A stretch of DNA of 64,000 nt from Proteobacteria bacterium ST_bin14. GTDB lineage: Bacteria; Pseudomonadota; Alphaproteobacteria; Sphingomonadales; Sphingomonadaceae. Under the pieces are notes generated by a model. It saw only the letters and a program-made list of their open reading frames with translations, was not told the DNA's origin and made no database searches. The stretch spans positions 775-64,774 of the forward strand of contig MSXR01000018.1 in assembly GCA_002083655.1 (NCBI GenBank), given 5' to 3'. Numbering within the stretch: the first letter of the stretch is position 1; the number at the start of each line of letters is the position of its first letter. A program made the position numbers and the translations under genes. Positions 8,187 to 17,167 of this stretch are shown here, one piece after another.

Positions 8187-9062
8187 TTATTCGATCGGGT
8201 CCGGCATCTCGCGGTAAAAGTTGCGGACCACGTCCCAGGCTTCCTGCGCGGTTTCGACGAAGGTGAAGATGCTCAGGTCGCGGGCGGACACGACGCCCTC
8301 TTCCACCAGCGCGTCAAAATTCACCACGCGGTTCCAGAATGCGCGGCCAAACAGCAGCACGGGAATCGGCTTGATCTTGCCGGTTTGAATCAGCGTCAGC
8401 AGCTCAAACAGCTCATCAAACGTACCGAAACCGCCCGGAAACGCCGCCAAAGCGCGCGCATGGAGCAGAAAATGCATCTTTCGCAGCGCGAAATAGTGGA
8501 ATTGCAGGCTTAGCGAAGGCGTGACGTAAGGATTGGGGGCCTGTTCGTGCGGCAGCACGATGTTCAGCCCGATTGATTCAGCCCCGATGTCGGCAGCACC
8601 GCGATTCGCCGCTTCCATGATCGACGGCCCGCCGCCCGAACAAACGACGAATTGCCGCTTGCCATGATCGTCGCGCGGGCATTCGCTCACCAACCGGGCC
8701 AGGTCGCGGGCCACATCATAATAATGCGATTTGGCGACCAGGCTTTGCGCGACCTTTCGCGCCTCGTCCGTTTCCGCGCGATCAAGCAACGCCTGCGCTT
8801 TTGACGGCTCTGGAATGCGCGCCGATCCGTAAAAAACAAAAGTCGACCCAATATTGGCTTCCTGAAACACCAGTTCGGGCTTCAGCAATTCAAGTTGGAA
8901 CCGCACCGGGCGCAAATCTTCCCGCAACAAGAAGTCCATATCCTGAAAGGCAAGGCTATACGCCGGATGCTCGGTTTGCGGGGTTGAAACCTGCCCTTTG
9001 GCGGTTTCGGCATCTTCTGCTGCAGGGGCAAAGACACGGTCGGGCACTTTTGGATCATTCAT
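8187..9062 (-). CDS. LOG-family (TIGR00730-like) nucleotide-processing protein
   Basis: This 291-residue protein has the Rossmann-like LOG fold. The two diagnostic motifs are GGGPSIMEAANRGA and PGGFGTFDELFE (the PGGxGTxxE signature). Members hydrolyse nucleoside monophosphates to base and ribose phosphate, and some activate cytokinins; many were misnamed lysine decarboxylases. An N-terminal extension of about 75 residues before FVFYGSARIP is longer than in the minimal LOG protein and fits the larger subgroup. It converges with the cytochrome c gene (22 bp between stops) and diverges from serC. The substrate in this organism is not known. Confidence 0.88.
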   Translation of the reverse strand: MNDPKVPDRVFAPAAEDAETAKGQVSTPQTEHPAYSLAFQDMDFLLREDLRPVRFQLELLKPELVFQEANIGSTFVFYGSARIPEPSKAQALLDRAETDEARKVAQSLVAKSHYYDVARDLARLVSECPRDDHGKRQFVVCSGGGPSIMEAANRGAADIGAESIGLNIVLPHEQAPNPYVTPSLSLQFHYFALRKMHFLLHARALAAFPGGFGTFDELFELLTLIQTGKIKPIPVLLFGRAFWNRVVNFDALVEEGVVSARDLSIFTFVETAQEAWDVVRNFYREMPDPIE

Positions 9063-9139
9063 TGATTCGCCCTACCGCAACTGTTGCCAGTGGCAAATCC
9101 CCAATAGCAATCACGCCATCACAATCACCCATGGCCGTA

Positions 9140-9168
9140 TTGACAGGCCCCGCCACGCCGCTAGGGCG
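9140..9168 (+). promoter_or_regulatory. Probable sigma-70 promoter of serC-serA
   Basis: A perfect TTGACA sits at 9140-9145, and a weaker -10 region (around TAGGGC, 9163-9168) follows after about 17 bases. Transcription would start near 9174, immediately before the hairpins of the serC leader. The assignment is by inspection only. Confidence 0.45.
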
Positions 9169-9178
9169 GTAAGTGGGC

Positions 9179-9218
9179 CACGCGGTCCCAACGCCGCGCG
9201 TGCTCTCTGTGAGGAGAG
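9179..9218 (+). promoter_or_regulatory. serC leader RNA (tandem hairpins covering the ribosome site)
   Basis: Two adjacent hairpins lie just upstream of serC. The first pairs 9179-9184 with 9197-9202 and has a GC-rich stem. The second pairs CTCTC (9203-9207) with GAGAG (9214-9218), so the ribosome-binding GGAG is inside the stem; the serC ATG is at 9225. A structured serC leader of this kind has been described upstream of serC in alphaproteobacteria (Corbino and co-workers, 2005). Position and structure match, although I cannot run the covariance model. The likely role is control of serine synthesis at translation initiation or by termination. Confidence 0.6.
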
Positions 9219-9224
9219 ACTGAC

Positions 9225-10388
9225 ATGACTGATTCTGCCGTTATCGACGCAACCACTGCGTCCACACCCCCAAAACCCACCACAAAACCGGCGCGCCCGT
9301 TTTTCTCATCGGGTCCGTGCGCCAAGCCGCCGGGCTGGGATGCCGCCAAACTGGCAACCGAATCGCTTGGCCGTTCGCACCGCTCCAAAATCGGCAAGGC
9401 GCGGTTGCAGCATGCGATTGACCTGACCCGCAAAATCCTGGGCGTGCCCGATACGCACCGGATCGGCATTGTGCCTGCGTCTGACACGGGTGCCTATGAA
9501 ATGGCGATGTGGACGATGCTGGGCGCCCGCCCGGTTACCGCCGTCGCGTGGGAAAGCTTTGGCGAGGGCTGGGTCACCGATGCGGTGAAGCAGCTCAAGC
9601 TGAACCCCACCGTGCTGCAGGCCGATTATGGCGAGCTGCCCGATCTGACGACGATTGATCAAGGCCATGACGTGCTGTTCACCTGGAACGGCACCACCAG
9701 CGGCGTGCGCGTGCCCAATGGCGACTGGATCAGCGATACGCGCGAAGGGCTGACCTTTGCTGACGCGACCAGCGCGGTGTTCGCGTATGATATGCCGTGG
9801 GACAAGCTGGATGTGACGACCTTTTCCTGGCAAAAAGTGCTGGGCGGCGAAGGCGCGCACGGCATCCTCATCCTCGGCCCGCGCGCGGTGGAACGGCTGA
9901 CCAGCTACACGCCCGCCTGGCCGCTGCCCAAGATTTTCCGGCTGGTTTCAAAGCGCGCGCTGGCAGAGGGCATTTTCAAGGGCGAGACGATCAACACCCC
10001 GTCGATGCTGGCGGTGGAAGACGTGATCTTCGCGCTGGAATGGGCCGAAACGCTGGGTGGCCTTTCCGGGCTGATGGCGCGCAGCGATGCCAATGCCGCC
10101 GCGCTCGACGCGATTGTGGCGGAGCGCGACTGGCTGGGCCATCTCGCCGCTGATCCAGCGACCCGGTCCAAAACCAGCGTCTGCCTGACGGTGGCGGGAT
10201 CGGACGAGGCGTTCATCAAGAAAATGGCCGGTGCGCTGGAAAAAGAAGGCGCAGCGTTTGACGTGGCGGGGTACCGCGATGCGCCGCCGGGCCTGCGCAT
10301 CTGGTGCGGCGCGACGGTCGACACCGCCGATATCGTGGCACTCGGCCCATGGCTCGACTGGGCCTATGCGACGGCGAAGGCCGGCTGA
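9225..10388 (+). CDS. serC: Phosphoserine aminotransferase
   Basis: SerC is the PLP enzyme that converts 3-phosphohydroxypyruvate and glutamate to phosphoserine. The 387-residue product belongs to the alphaproteobacterial/Methanosarcina-type branch. It opens with PFFSSGPCAKPPGW and contains GRSHRSKIGKARL and the PLP-lysine segment TFSWQKVLGGEGAHG. It also has FKGETINTPSMLAVED. Its N terminus carries about 20 extra Thr/Pro-rich residues. serA follows after a repeat-containing gap of 119 bp, so two successive steps of serine synthesis are adjacent. Regulation is probably through the structured leader immediately upstream. Confidence 0.95.
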   Translation: MTDSAVIDATTASTPPKPTTKPARPFFSSGPCAKPPGWDAAKLATESLGRSHRSKIGKARLQHAIDLTRKILGVPDTHRIGIVPASDTGAYEMAMWTMLGARPVTAVAWESFGEGWVTDAVKQLKLNPTVLQADYGELPDLTTIDQGHDVLFTWNGTTSGVRVPNGDWISDTREGLTFADATSAVFAYDMPWDKLDVTTFSWQKVLGGEGAHGILILGPRAVERLTSYTPAWPLPKIFRLVSKRALAEGIFKGETINTPSMLAVEDVIFALEWAETLGGLSGLMARSDANAAALDAIVAERDWLGHLAADPATRSKTSVCLTVAGSDEAFIKKMAGALEKEGAAFDVAGYRDAPPGLRIWCGATVDTADIVALGPWLDWAYATAKAG

Positions 10389-10401
10389 ACACAACCTCCT
10401 C

Positions 10402-10487
10402 GTCACCCCGGGCTTGACCCGGGGTCCCGCTTTTCTCTCCACCGCCCGCAACAAGAAGCGGGACCCCGGCTCAAGGCCGGGGTGACG
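10402..10487. repeat. Palindromic REP-like element between serC and serA
   Basis: Two 29-nt arms, starting GTCACCCCGGGCTTGACC (10402-10430) and ending GGCCGGGGTGAC (10459-10487), are inverted copies with about three mismatches and a 28-nt centre. The same 29-nt arm recurs after purA at 15824. Such palindromes could stall or protect transcripts between the serC and serA messages. Confidence 0.8.
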
Positions 10488-10507
10488 GTGACATCAAGGA
10501 TATCGAT

Positions 10508-12085
10508 ATGCCTAAAGTCCTCATTTCCGACAAAATGGACCCCAATGCCGCCGCCATTTTCCGCGCACGCGGCGTGGAAGTTGATGAAATCACCGGCAAG
10601 ACGCCCGAAGAGCTGATGGCGATCATCGGCCAATATGACGGCCTCGCCATCCGCAGCTCGACCAAAGTCACCAAGGCGATCCTGGAGCACGCCACCAATT
10701 TGAAAGTGATCGGGCGCGCCGGGATTGGCGTGGACAATGTCGATATCCCCGCCGCATCGGCCAAGGGTGTCGTTGTCATGAACACCCCGTTCGGCAATTC
10801 GATCACCACCGCTGAACACGCCATTGCGCTGATGTTCGCGCTTGCCCGGCAATTGCCAGAGGCAGATGCCAGCACCCAGGCGGGCAAGTGGGAAAAAAAC
10901 CGCTTCATGGGCGTGGAGCTGACCAGCAAAACGCTGGGGCTGATTGGCGCTGGTAACATCGGCTCCATCGTCGCGGACCGGGCACTTGGCCTGAAGATGA
11001 AGGTCATCGCCTATGATCCGTTCCTGACGCCGGAACGCGCGCTGGAAATGGGCGTGGAAAAAGTGACGATCGATGATCTGCTCGCCCGGGCCGATTTCAT
11101 CACGCTCCACACGCCACTGACCGATCAGACCCGCAACATCTTGTCGGCTGAAAACCTCGCCAAGACCAAAAAGGGTGTGCGCATCATCAATTGCGCGCGG
11201 GGCGGATTGATTGATGAAGCGGCGCTGAAGGCGGGCCTCGATTCGGGCCATATCGCGGGTGCGGCGCTTGATGTGTTCCAGACCGAGCCAGCAACAGCGT
11301 CGCCGCTGTTCGGCACGCCCGGCTTTGTTTCCACCCCGCATCTGGGGGCATCGACCACCGAGGCGCAAGTCAATGTGGCACTTCAGGTGGCCGAGCAGAT
11401 GGCCGATTTCCTCGTGACTGGCGGCATCACCAACGCGCTAAACGTGCCGTCGCTGTCCGCCGAAGAAGCCCCCAAGCTAAAGCCCTATATGGCGCTGGCC
11501 GAAAAGCTCGGCTCACTGGTCGGCCAGCTCGCGCACGGGGCGCTTTCGGGTATTTCGGTCGAGGTTGAAGGCGCCGCCGCGCAACTCAATCAAAAGCCCA
11601 TTACCAGTGCGGTGCTGGCAGGCATGATGCGCGTGCATTCCGATATCGTGAACATGGTCAACGCGCCGTTCCTGGCCAAGGAACGCGGCATCGACGTGCG
11701 CGAAATTCGGCATGATCGCGAAGGCGATTACCACACATTGGTGCGCGTGACGGTGAAGACCGATGCCGGAGACAAGTCGGTTGCGGGCACCTTGTTTGGC
11801 GATGCAGCACCACGCCTGGTCGAACTGTTCGGGATCAAGGTTGAGGCCGACTTGGCGGGCTATATGCTCTATGTGGTGAATGAAGACGCGCCGGGGTTCA
11901 TCGGGCGGCTCGGCACGACGCTGGGCGAATCGGGCATCAACATCGGCACTTTCCACCTTGGCCGTCGCACCGCAGGGGGTGAGGCAATCGTGCTGTTGTC
12001 GCTCGACGAACCCGTTACCCCCGCGCTCATCGCCAATGTCCGCGCGCTGCCGGGCGTGAAGACGGTGATGGCGCTGTCGTTCTAG
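10508..12085 (+). CDS. serA: D-3-phosphoglycerate dehydrogenase
   Basis: SerA oxidises 3-phosphoglycerate with NAD in the first step of serine synthesis. The 525-residue length is that of the long form, with an extra allosteric-substrate-binding domain before the ACT domain. Visible motifs are the substrate region GRAGIGVDNVDIPAA and the NAD-binding GLIGAGNIGSIVADRAL followed by Asp in AYDPF. The catalytic-domain segments CARGGLIDEAALKAGL and TPHLGASTTEAQ follow. The ACT domain (LYVVNEDAPGFIGRLG, near 455-470) senses serine in characterised homologues. AAGGA lies seven bases before the ATG. It is the second gene of the serine operon. Confidence 0.96.
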   Translation: MPKVLISDKMDPNAAAIFRARGVEVDEITGKTPEELMAIIGQYDGLAIRSSTKVTKAILEHATNLKVIGRAGIGVDNVDIPAASAKGVVVMNTPFGNSITTAEHAIALMFALARQLPEADASTQAGKWEKNRFMGVELTSKTLGLIGAGNIGSIVADRALGLKMKVIAYDPFLTPERALEMGVEKVTIDDLLARADFITLHTPLTDQTRNILSAENLAKTKKGVRIINCARGGLIDEAALKAGLDSGHIAGAALDVFQTEPATASPLFGTPGFVSTPHLGASTTEAQVNVALQVAEQMADFLVTGGITNALNVPSLSAEEAPKLKPYMALAEKLGSLVGQLAHGALSGISVEVEGAAAQLNQKPITSAVLAGMMRVHSDIVNMVNAPFLAKERGIDVREIRHDREGDYHTLVRVTVKTDAGDKSVAGTLFGDAAPRLVELFGIKVEADLAGYMLYVVNEDAPGFIGRLGTTLGESGINIGTFHLGRRTAGGEAIVLLSLDEPVTPALIANVRALPGVKTVMALSF

Positions 12086-12106
12086 ACAAATTCTCGCTCT
12101 CCCCGA

Positions 12107-12129
12107 CCCTCTCCCCAATGGGGAGAGGG
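12107..12129 (+). terminator. Perfect 10-bp hairpin between serA and hisZ
   Basis: CCCTCTCCCC (12107-12116) pairs perfectly with GGGGAGAGGG (12120-12129) around a three-base AAT loop. There is no T run after it, so it is not a classical intrinsic terminator. The AAGG ribosome site of hisZ starts only three bases later. It may stabilise the serA message, act as an attenuator, or be a short dispersed repeat. Confidence 0.6.
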
Positions 12130-12142
12130 AGAAGGATTATTG

Positions 12143-13249
12143 ATGACCACCTCCCTGCTTCCCGAAGGCTTTCACGATCGCCTGCCCCCGTTCGCCGATG
12201 TCGCTGCGCGGCTGGAATCGCGCGTGCTGGGGGCGGCGTTCGCGCATGGCTATGAACGCGTTGATCCGCCGCTGGTCGAATTTTTCGAAGGGCTTGCCCA
12301 GCGGTTAAAGGCGTCGCGCACGATTGATGCGGTGCGCTATGTCGATCCGGTGTCGCAGCGCACGCTGGCGATCAGGCCTGATATCACCGCGCAGGTCGGG
12401 CGGATTGCCGCCACGCGGATGGCCCACCACCCGCGCCCCGTGCGGCTGAGCTATGCCGGGCCGGTGCTGAAACTGCGCGCGTCCGAACTCGATCCAGAAC
12501 GCGAGGCCCGCCAAATCGGCTGCGAGCTGATTGGGCTGGACAATGTGGCGGCGGCACAGGAAATCGCCAGCCTGGCGGTGGAGGCGCTGACGGCGGCGGG
12601 CGTGGCGGATATCTCGATTGATTTTACGCTGCCTGATCTGGTCGATATTTTGGCGGCAGGGCCGTTTCCGGTGCCCGGCGACCGAATTGAGGCGCTGAAA
12701 GACCGGCTGGATGCCAAGGATGCAGCCGCCGTCGCGGCGCTGGCCCCCGCCTATCTGCCGCTGATCGAGGCGGCAGGGCCGTTTGATATGGCGCATGACC
12801 GGCTGTGTGCGTTCGATGCGGGCGGCGCGCTGACATCACGTCTCGACGGGCTATGGGCGATTGCGCAGAGCCTGAAGGGCAAGGTGGCACTCACGCTTGA
12901 TCCCACCGAGCGCCACGGCTTTGAATATCAAAGCTGGATCGGCTTTTCGATTTTCGCGGGCGGCGTGCGCGGCGAAATCGGGCGCGGTGGCAGCTATACC
13001 GTGCTGCACGAAGGCGGGGCGGAAGAACCCGCCATCGGCTTTTCGCTCTATGCTGATGCGATTGTCGACAGCGGCCTTGCACCTGCCGAACGGCGGCGAC
13101 TATTTGTCCCCATCGGCACCGATCCGGCGCTGGCGGCGCAGATGCGCGCTGACGGCTGGGCAACCGTGGCCGCGCTGGAGCCGGGCGATACGCCAGAAGC
13201 GCAGCTTTGCACGCATGTGCTGGCGGGGGGAACCGCGCAGGCGATTTAG
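12143..13249 (+). CDS. hisZ: ATP phosphoribosyltransferase regulatory subunit HisZ
   Basis: HisZ is a catalytically inactive histidyl-tRNA synthetase paralogue that pairs with short-form HisG in the first step of histidine synthesis. The 368-residue protein shows class II synthetase remnants: LLPEGFHDRLPP at the start, VRYVDPVSQRTLAIRPDITAQ in pieces around residues 65-90, and YAGPVLKLRAS. It lacks the anticodon-binding domain of HisS. The ATG at 12143 has AAGG at good spacing; a TTG three bases earlier is less likely. hisG is not adjacent. The stop overlaps the convergent monooxygenase stop by four bases. Confidence 0.88.
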   Translation: MTTSLLPEGFHDRLPPFADVAARLESRVLGAAFAHGYERVDPPLVEFFEGLAQRLKASRTIDAVRYVDPVSQRTLAIRPDITAQVGRIAATRMAHHPRPVRLSYAGPVLKLRASELDPEREARQIGCELIGLDNVAAAQEIASLAVEALTAAGVADISIDFTLPDLVDILAAGPFPVPGDRIEALKDRLDAKDAAAVAALAPAYLPLIEAAGPFDMAHDRLCAFDAGGALTSRLDGLWAIAQSLKGKVALTLDPTERHGFEYQSWIGFSIFAGGVRGEIGRGGSYTVLHEGGAEEPAIGFSLYADAIVDSGLAPAERRRLFVPIGTDPALAAQMRADGWATVAALEPGDTPEAQLCTHVLAGGTAQAI

Positions 13250-14352
13250 GCGGGCAGGGTTTGAACGGACCGTACAATCCGTTCGGTAATCGATGCTGGC
13301 AAGTTGCGCATCAGCGTACGCATCGCCGCTTGTTTCACCCACAGGCCGTGGGCGCCGTGCTTGCCCTCTGCTGCCCGATTCACAATCGCCCCAACACGCT
13401 TGAGCCGGTTTTTTTCGAGCAGTGTCAGGATGTCCTCTGGGCGATGTTGCCTTGCAATCATCCCCAACATTGCAGCGTCCTCTATCGCCTGACAGGCACC
13501 TTGCCCCAGATTGGGCTCCATCGCATGCGCTGCATCACCCACGCTGATCACCCGCCCCTGTCCGAGTGATTTTGGGGCGAACTTGGCGTGAATACGCACG
13601 GGGATCAGCCGATCGGCAGGTGTCGCCGCTATTGCGACGGTGACGGAGCCGGGCCAGCCGTTCATCCGCGCGGCGATATGCGCATGGGTTGGTGCGGGGG
13701 CCATTGGTGGCTGATCTGCCATGTAGAACCAGTAGCGGCGATGATCGGGCAGGTCGAATACGCCAACGCGTTCGCCCCAGCCCCAATATTCCGCTGCCAG
13801 CCCGTCAAGGCCAGGGCCTGATACTGCATCGGACAACGCCAGCACCCCGCCATAGCCACGAAACGCGCCGGGCGCGGTATAGGACGCCGCGATCGGTGAC
13901 CTGATGCCGCCTGCGTCAATCAACAGATCGGCGGAGACGGTATCGCCATTGGTGAACGACACGAAAACGCCCACCTGATGCTGTCGAACGCTTTGAATCG
14001 GGGCATTTAGCACCACCTCAACATCATCAAGCGCGACCATCAGCGTTTCATGCAACCGCGCCCGGGTGATCATTACCGCAGGTTCGGCCATGTCGCGGCG
14101 CGCGATGATCGGCTTGCCGCGCCAATCAGCGAGCAGCATCGCCCGTAATGGCGCACCTGCGGCCGCAACGCGGTCAGCCATCCCCAATCGCTCCAGCGCC
14201 GCCATGGCATTGGGCCACAGGCTGAGCGCCGCACCAAGCGGGGCGAACGCCGCCGCCTGTTCATACACCGCGACCTGCCAGCCCGCGCGGCGCAGCGCTA
14301 TTGCCGCCGAAAGCCCCGCAATTCCTGCTCCCGCGATGACCGCCTTTGGCAT
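13246..14352 (-). CDS. FAD-dependent aromatic-ring-type monooxygenase
   Basis: This 368-residue flavoprotein has the GxGxxG dinucleotide fold at its start (AVIAGAGIAGLSAAIAL) and ends its FAD domain with GDAAHAMEPNLGQGACQAIEDA, the GD motif of class A monooxygenases. The middle DG-type motif is the variant DAGGIRS. The family includes salicylate and 6-hydroxynicotinate hydroxylases and FAD-dependent urate oxidase HpxO, so a small aromatic or heterocyclic substrate is likely but unknown. It diverges from purA with a 159-bp gap. No regulator or partner gene stands nearby to indicate its pathway. Confidence 0.85.
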   Translation of the reverse strand: MPKAVIAGAGIAGLSAAIALRRAGWQVAVYEQAAAFAPLGAALSLWPNAMAALERLGMADRVAAAGAPLRAMLLADWRGKPIIARRDMAEPAVMITRARLHETLMVALDDVEVVLNAPIQSVRQHQVGVFVSFTNGDTVSADLLIDAGGIRSPIAASYTAPGAFRGYGGVLALSDAVSGPGLDGLAAEYWGWGERVGVFDLPDHRRYWFYMADQPPMAPAPTHAHIAARMNGWPGSVTVAIAATPADRLIPVRIHAKFAPKSLGQGRVISVGDAAHAMEPNLGQGACQAIEDAAMLGMIARQHRPEDILTLLEKNRLKRVGAIVNRAAEGKHGAHGLWVKQAAMRTLMRNLPASITERIVRSVQTLPA

Positions 14353-14511
14353 TATCCACCTCTAAAGCGCGTGATAATCCCCAGCATAGCCCAGTCCGTG
14401 CGCCGGGGATATCGCCACCGAATCTGGATCGCCGTGCCCGCATTTAACATGGACGCTGGCGCACGAGCCTATTAGGGCTTCCGGCTTCACGAAATTGACA
14501 CAGGAACGGCC

Positions 14512-15801
14512 TTGGCCAACGTAGCAGTAATCGGTGCCCAATGGGGCGATGAGGGCAAGGGCAAGATTGTCGATTGGCTCGCCGAGCGCGCCGATGTCGT
14601 CGTGCGGTTTCAGGGCGGGCATAATGCCGGGCACACGCTTGTGGTGGGCGAAAAGGTGTACAAGCTGTCGCTGCTGCCATCGGGCATTGTGCGCGGCACA
14701 CCCAGCGTGATCGGCAATGGCGTGGTGCTTGATCCATGGGCGCTGAAGGCCGAGGTGGAGAAGCTGCGCGGCCAGGGCGTCACGATCACCCCCGATACGC
14801 TGATGATCGCGGATAATTGCGCGCTGATCCTGCCCTTCCACCGCGATCTTGACGCGTTGCGGGAAGATGCCAGCGGCGATGGCAAAATCGGCACCACGCG
14901 GCGCGGCATCGGCCCGGCTTATGAGGACAAGGTTGGCAGGCGCGCAATCCGGGTGTGCGATCTGGCCCATCTCGACGAACTGGGCTCACAGCTTGACCGG
15001 CTGACCGCGCATCATGATGCGCTGCGGGCCGGGTTTGGCCAACCGCCGATTGACCGGGCCGCGTTGATCGCTGACCTGCGCGAGATTGCGGGCTTTGTGC
15101 TGCCCTATGTGCAGCCCGTCTGGCGGATGCTGAGCGAGGCGCGCGCGCGCGGCAAGCGCATCTTGTTCGAAGGGGCGCAGGGCGTGCTGCTCGATGTCGA
15201 TCACGGCACCTATCCCTTCGTTACATCGTCCAACACCATTGCGGGCACAGCGGCGGGCGGTTCCGGGCTGGGGCCGAGCGCGGTTGGCTTTGTGCTGGGC
15301 ATCGCCAAGGCGTATACGACGCGGGTCGGCAGCGGCCCCTTCCCCACCGAACTGGCCGACGCGACCGGCGAGCGGCTGGGCGAGCGCGGCCATGAATTCG
15401 GCACCGTCACCGGGCGCAAGCGGCGCTGTGGCTGGTTCGATGCGGTGCTGGTGCGGCAATCAGCGGCAGTGGGCGGCATCACCGGCATCGCGCTGACCAA
15501 GATCGACGTGCTCGACGGGTTTGACGAGGTGAAGATCTGCACTGGATACCGGCTGAACGGCGCTGAGCTCGATTATTTCCCCGCGCATTATGCCGATCAG
15601 GCAGGTGTTGAGCCGATCTATGAAACGCTGCCCGGCTGGCATGAATCGACGGCGGGCGCGCGGAGTTGGGCAGACCTTCCGGCAGCGGCGATCAAATACA
15701 TCAAGCGGATTGAGGAACTGATCCGTTGCCCGGTCGCGCTGGTGTCGACCAGCCCGGAGCGCGAGGACACGATCCTGGTACGCGATCCGTTTGCGGATTG
15801 A
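14512..15801 (+). CDS. purA: Adenylosuccinate synthetase
   Basis: PurA joins IMP and aspartate using GTP on the way to AMP. The 429-residue protein has the hallmark start VAVIGAQWGDEGKGKIVD, the segment QGGHNAGHT and the GTRRGIGPAYEDK region (seen as TTRRGIGPAYEDK). The C-terminal guanine-recognition area is KIDVLDGFDEVKICTGY. The first codon is TTG at 14512 because AGGA lies about eight bases upstream and no ATG is in register there; a TTG start for purA is worth noting. Length and motif order are normal. Confidence 0.95.
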   Translation: MANVAVIGAQWGDEGKGKIVDWLAERADVVVRFQGGHNAGHTLVVGEKVYKLSLLPSGIVRGTPSVIGNGVVLDPWALKAEVEKLRGQGVTITPDTLMIADNCALILPFHRDLDALREDASGDGKIGTTRRGIGPAYEDKVGRRAIRVCDLAHLDELGSQLDRLTAHHDALRAGFGQPPIDRAALIADLREIAGFVLPYVQPVWRMLSEARARGKRILFEGAQGVLLDVDHGTYPFVTSSNTIAGTAAGGSGLGPSAVGFVLGIAKAYTTRVGSGPFPTELADATGERLGERGHEFGTVTGRKRRCGWFDAVLVRQSAAVGGITGIALTKIDVLDGFDEVKICTGYRLNGAELDYFPAHYADQAGVEPIYETLPGWHESTAGARSWADLPAAAIKYIKRIEELIRCPVALVSTSPEREDTILVRDPFAD

Positions 15802-15823
15802 GGGGCGCGACCCGGCCCTTGCC

Positions 15824-16070
15824 GTCACCCCGGGCTTGACCCGGGGTCCCGCTGCCTTGCGCCGCTGAGGAACAAGCCGAACCCGGGATCAAGTCGACAG
15901 CTATCCCATTCACCCCCCCATAACCAAGGGCAGCTTTGTTGTGCTCCCGCGAAGGCGGGAGCACAGTCTGGGCCCCCGCCTTCGCGGGGGAACAACGAAC
16001 TTGAAATTCGGCGCGACGTGGCCCGCCTCCTTGGCCCAAGGGGATAAATCCCGAGCAAGTCCGGGGTGAC
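15824..16070. repeat. Cluster of GC-rich palindromes downstream of purA
   Basis: The 289-bp gap between purA and aroC holds no gene. It contains a 29-nt REP arm identical in type to that at 10402 (15824-15852). It also has a perfect 10-bp hairpin GTGCTCCCGC/GCGGGAGCAC with a GAAG loop (15941-15964) and a 7-bp hairpin CCCCCGC/GCGGGGG with a CTTC loop (15973-15990). A half-arm ending CCGGGGTGAC closes the cluster near 16070. Since purA and aroC converge here, the hairpins may terminate transcription from both sides. Confidence 0.75.
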
Positions 16071-16090
16071 GATCAAGCATCGGATGCGGT

Positions 16091-17167
16091 CTATCCCACC
16101 TGCCCCCGGTGCCGCAGCTTGTGGTCTGCCAGTACCAGCGCGACCATTGCCTCCACCACCGGCGTGCCGCGGATGCCGACGCAGGGGTCGTGGCGGCCTT
16201 TGGTCATGATCTCGGCCGCAGCACCATCGCGGTCAATCGTTTCGACAGGCGTCAGGATTGAGCTGGTCGGTTTGAAGGCAACGCGCACCAGCACCGGCTG
16301 GCCGGTCGAGATGCCGCCTGCGATGCCGCCTGCGTGATTGGCGAGGAATTCTGGGCCTTCCGCACCGGGCCGCGCCGGCCGCATGGCATCGGCATTATCC
16401 TCGCCGCGTAAGCGCGCCGCGCCGAAGCCGTCGCCAATCTCCACGCCCTTTACCGCGTTGATGCTCATGCAGGCGCTGGCCAGATCGGCGTCAAGCTTTG
16501 CATAAAGCGGCGCCCCCCAGCCTGCGGGCACACCCACCGCCTCACACGCAATCACCGCGCCCAGCGACGACCCGGCCTTGCGAGCATCATCGACCAGCTT
16601 TTCCCAGCGCGCTGCCGCCACGGGATCAGGGCAGAAAAACGGATTGCGATCAATTTCGCCCATGTCAAAATTGGCGGGATCAATGGCGTCGCCGCCAATC
16701 GCTTCCACCCACGCGGTGATCCGCACTTCGGGAATCACCAGCCGCGCGACCGCGCCGGCCGCGACCCGCATCGCCGTTTCACGCGCAGAAGATCTGCCGC
16801 CACCGCGATAATCGCGAAAGCCGTATTTGGCGTCATAGGCATAATCCGCGTGGCCGGGGCGGTACGCCTTGGCGACTTCCGAATAATCTTTGGATCGTTG
16901 GTCGACATTGTCGATCATCAGGCTGATCGGCGTCCCCGTCGTGCGCCCTTCAAATACGCCGGAAAGGATCCGCACGACATCGGGCTCCTGCCGCTGCGTG
17001 GTGAAGCGCGAGGTGCCTGGGCGGCGCTTGTCGAGGAATGGCTGGATATCGGCTTCGGACAGGCTTAACCCCGGCGGGCAGCCATCCACCACCGCGCCAA
17101 TCGCGGGGCCGTGGCTCTCCCCCCAGGTGGTGAAGCGGAACAGATGGCCGAAGCTGTTGTGGCTCAT
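16091..17167 (-). CDS. aroC: Chorismate synthase
   Basis: AroC makes chorismate from EPSP using reduced flavin in the last shikimate step. The 358-residue protein shows all three signatures in order: GESHGPAIGAVVDG near the start, the GGGRSSARETAMRVAAGA region near residue 125, and the C-terminal segment RHDPCVGIRGTPVVEAM. It is the last gene of a minus-strand operon beginning with the dnaJ-like gene. Its ATG overlaps the stop of the preceding DUF3052-like gene as ATGA, so translation is probably coupled. Confidence 0.96.
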   Translation of the reverse strand: MSHNSFGHLFRFTTWGESHGPAIGAVVDGCPPGLSLSEADIQPFLDKRRPGTSRFTTQRQEPDVVRILSGVFEGRTTGTPISLMIDNVDQRSKDYSEVAKAYRPGHADYAYDAKYGFRDYRGGGRSSARETAMRVAAGAVARLVIPEVRITAWVEAIGGDAIDPANFDMGEIDRNPFFCPDPVAAARWEKLVDDARKAGSSLGAVIACEAVGVPAGWGAPLYAKLDADLASACMSINAVKGVEIGDGFGAARLRGEDNADAMRPARPGAEGPEFLANHAGGIAGGISTGQPVLVRVAFKPTSSILTPVETIDRDGAAAEIMTKGRHDPCVGIRGTPVVEAMVALVLADHKLRHRGQVG

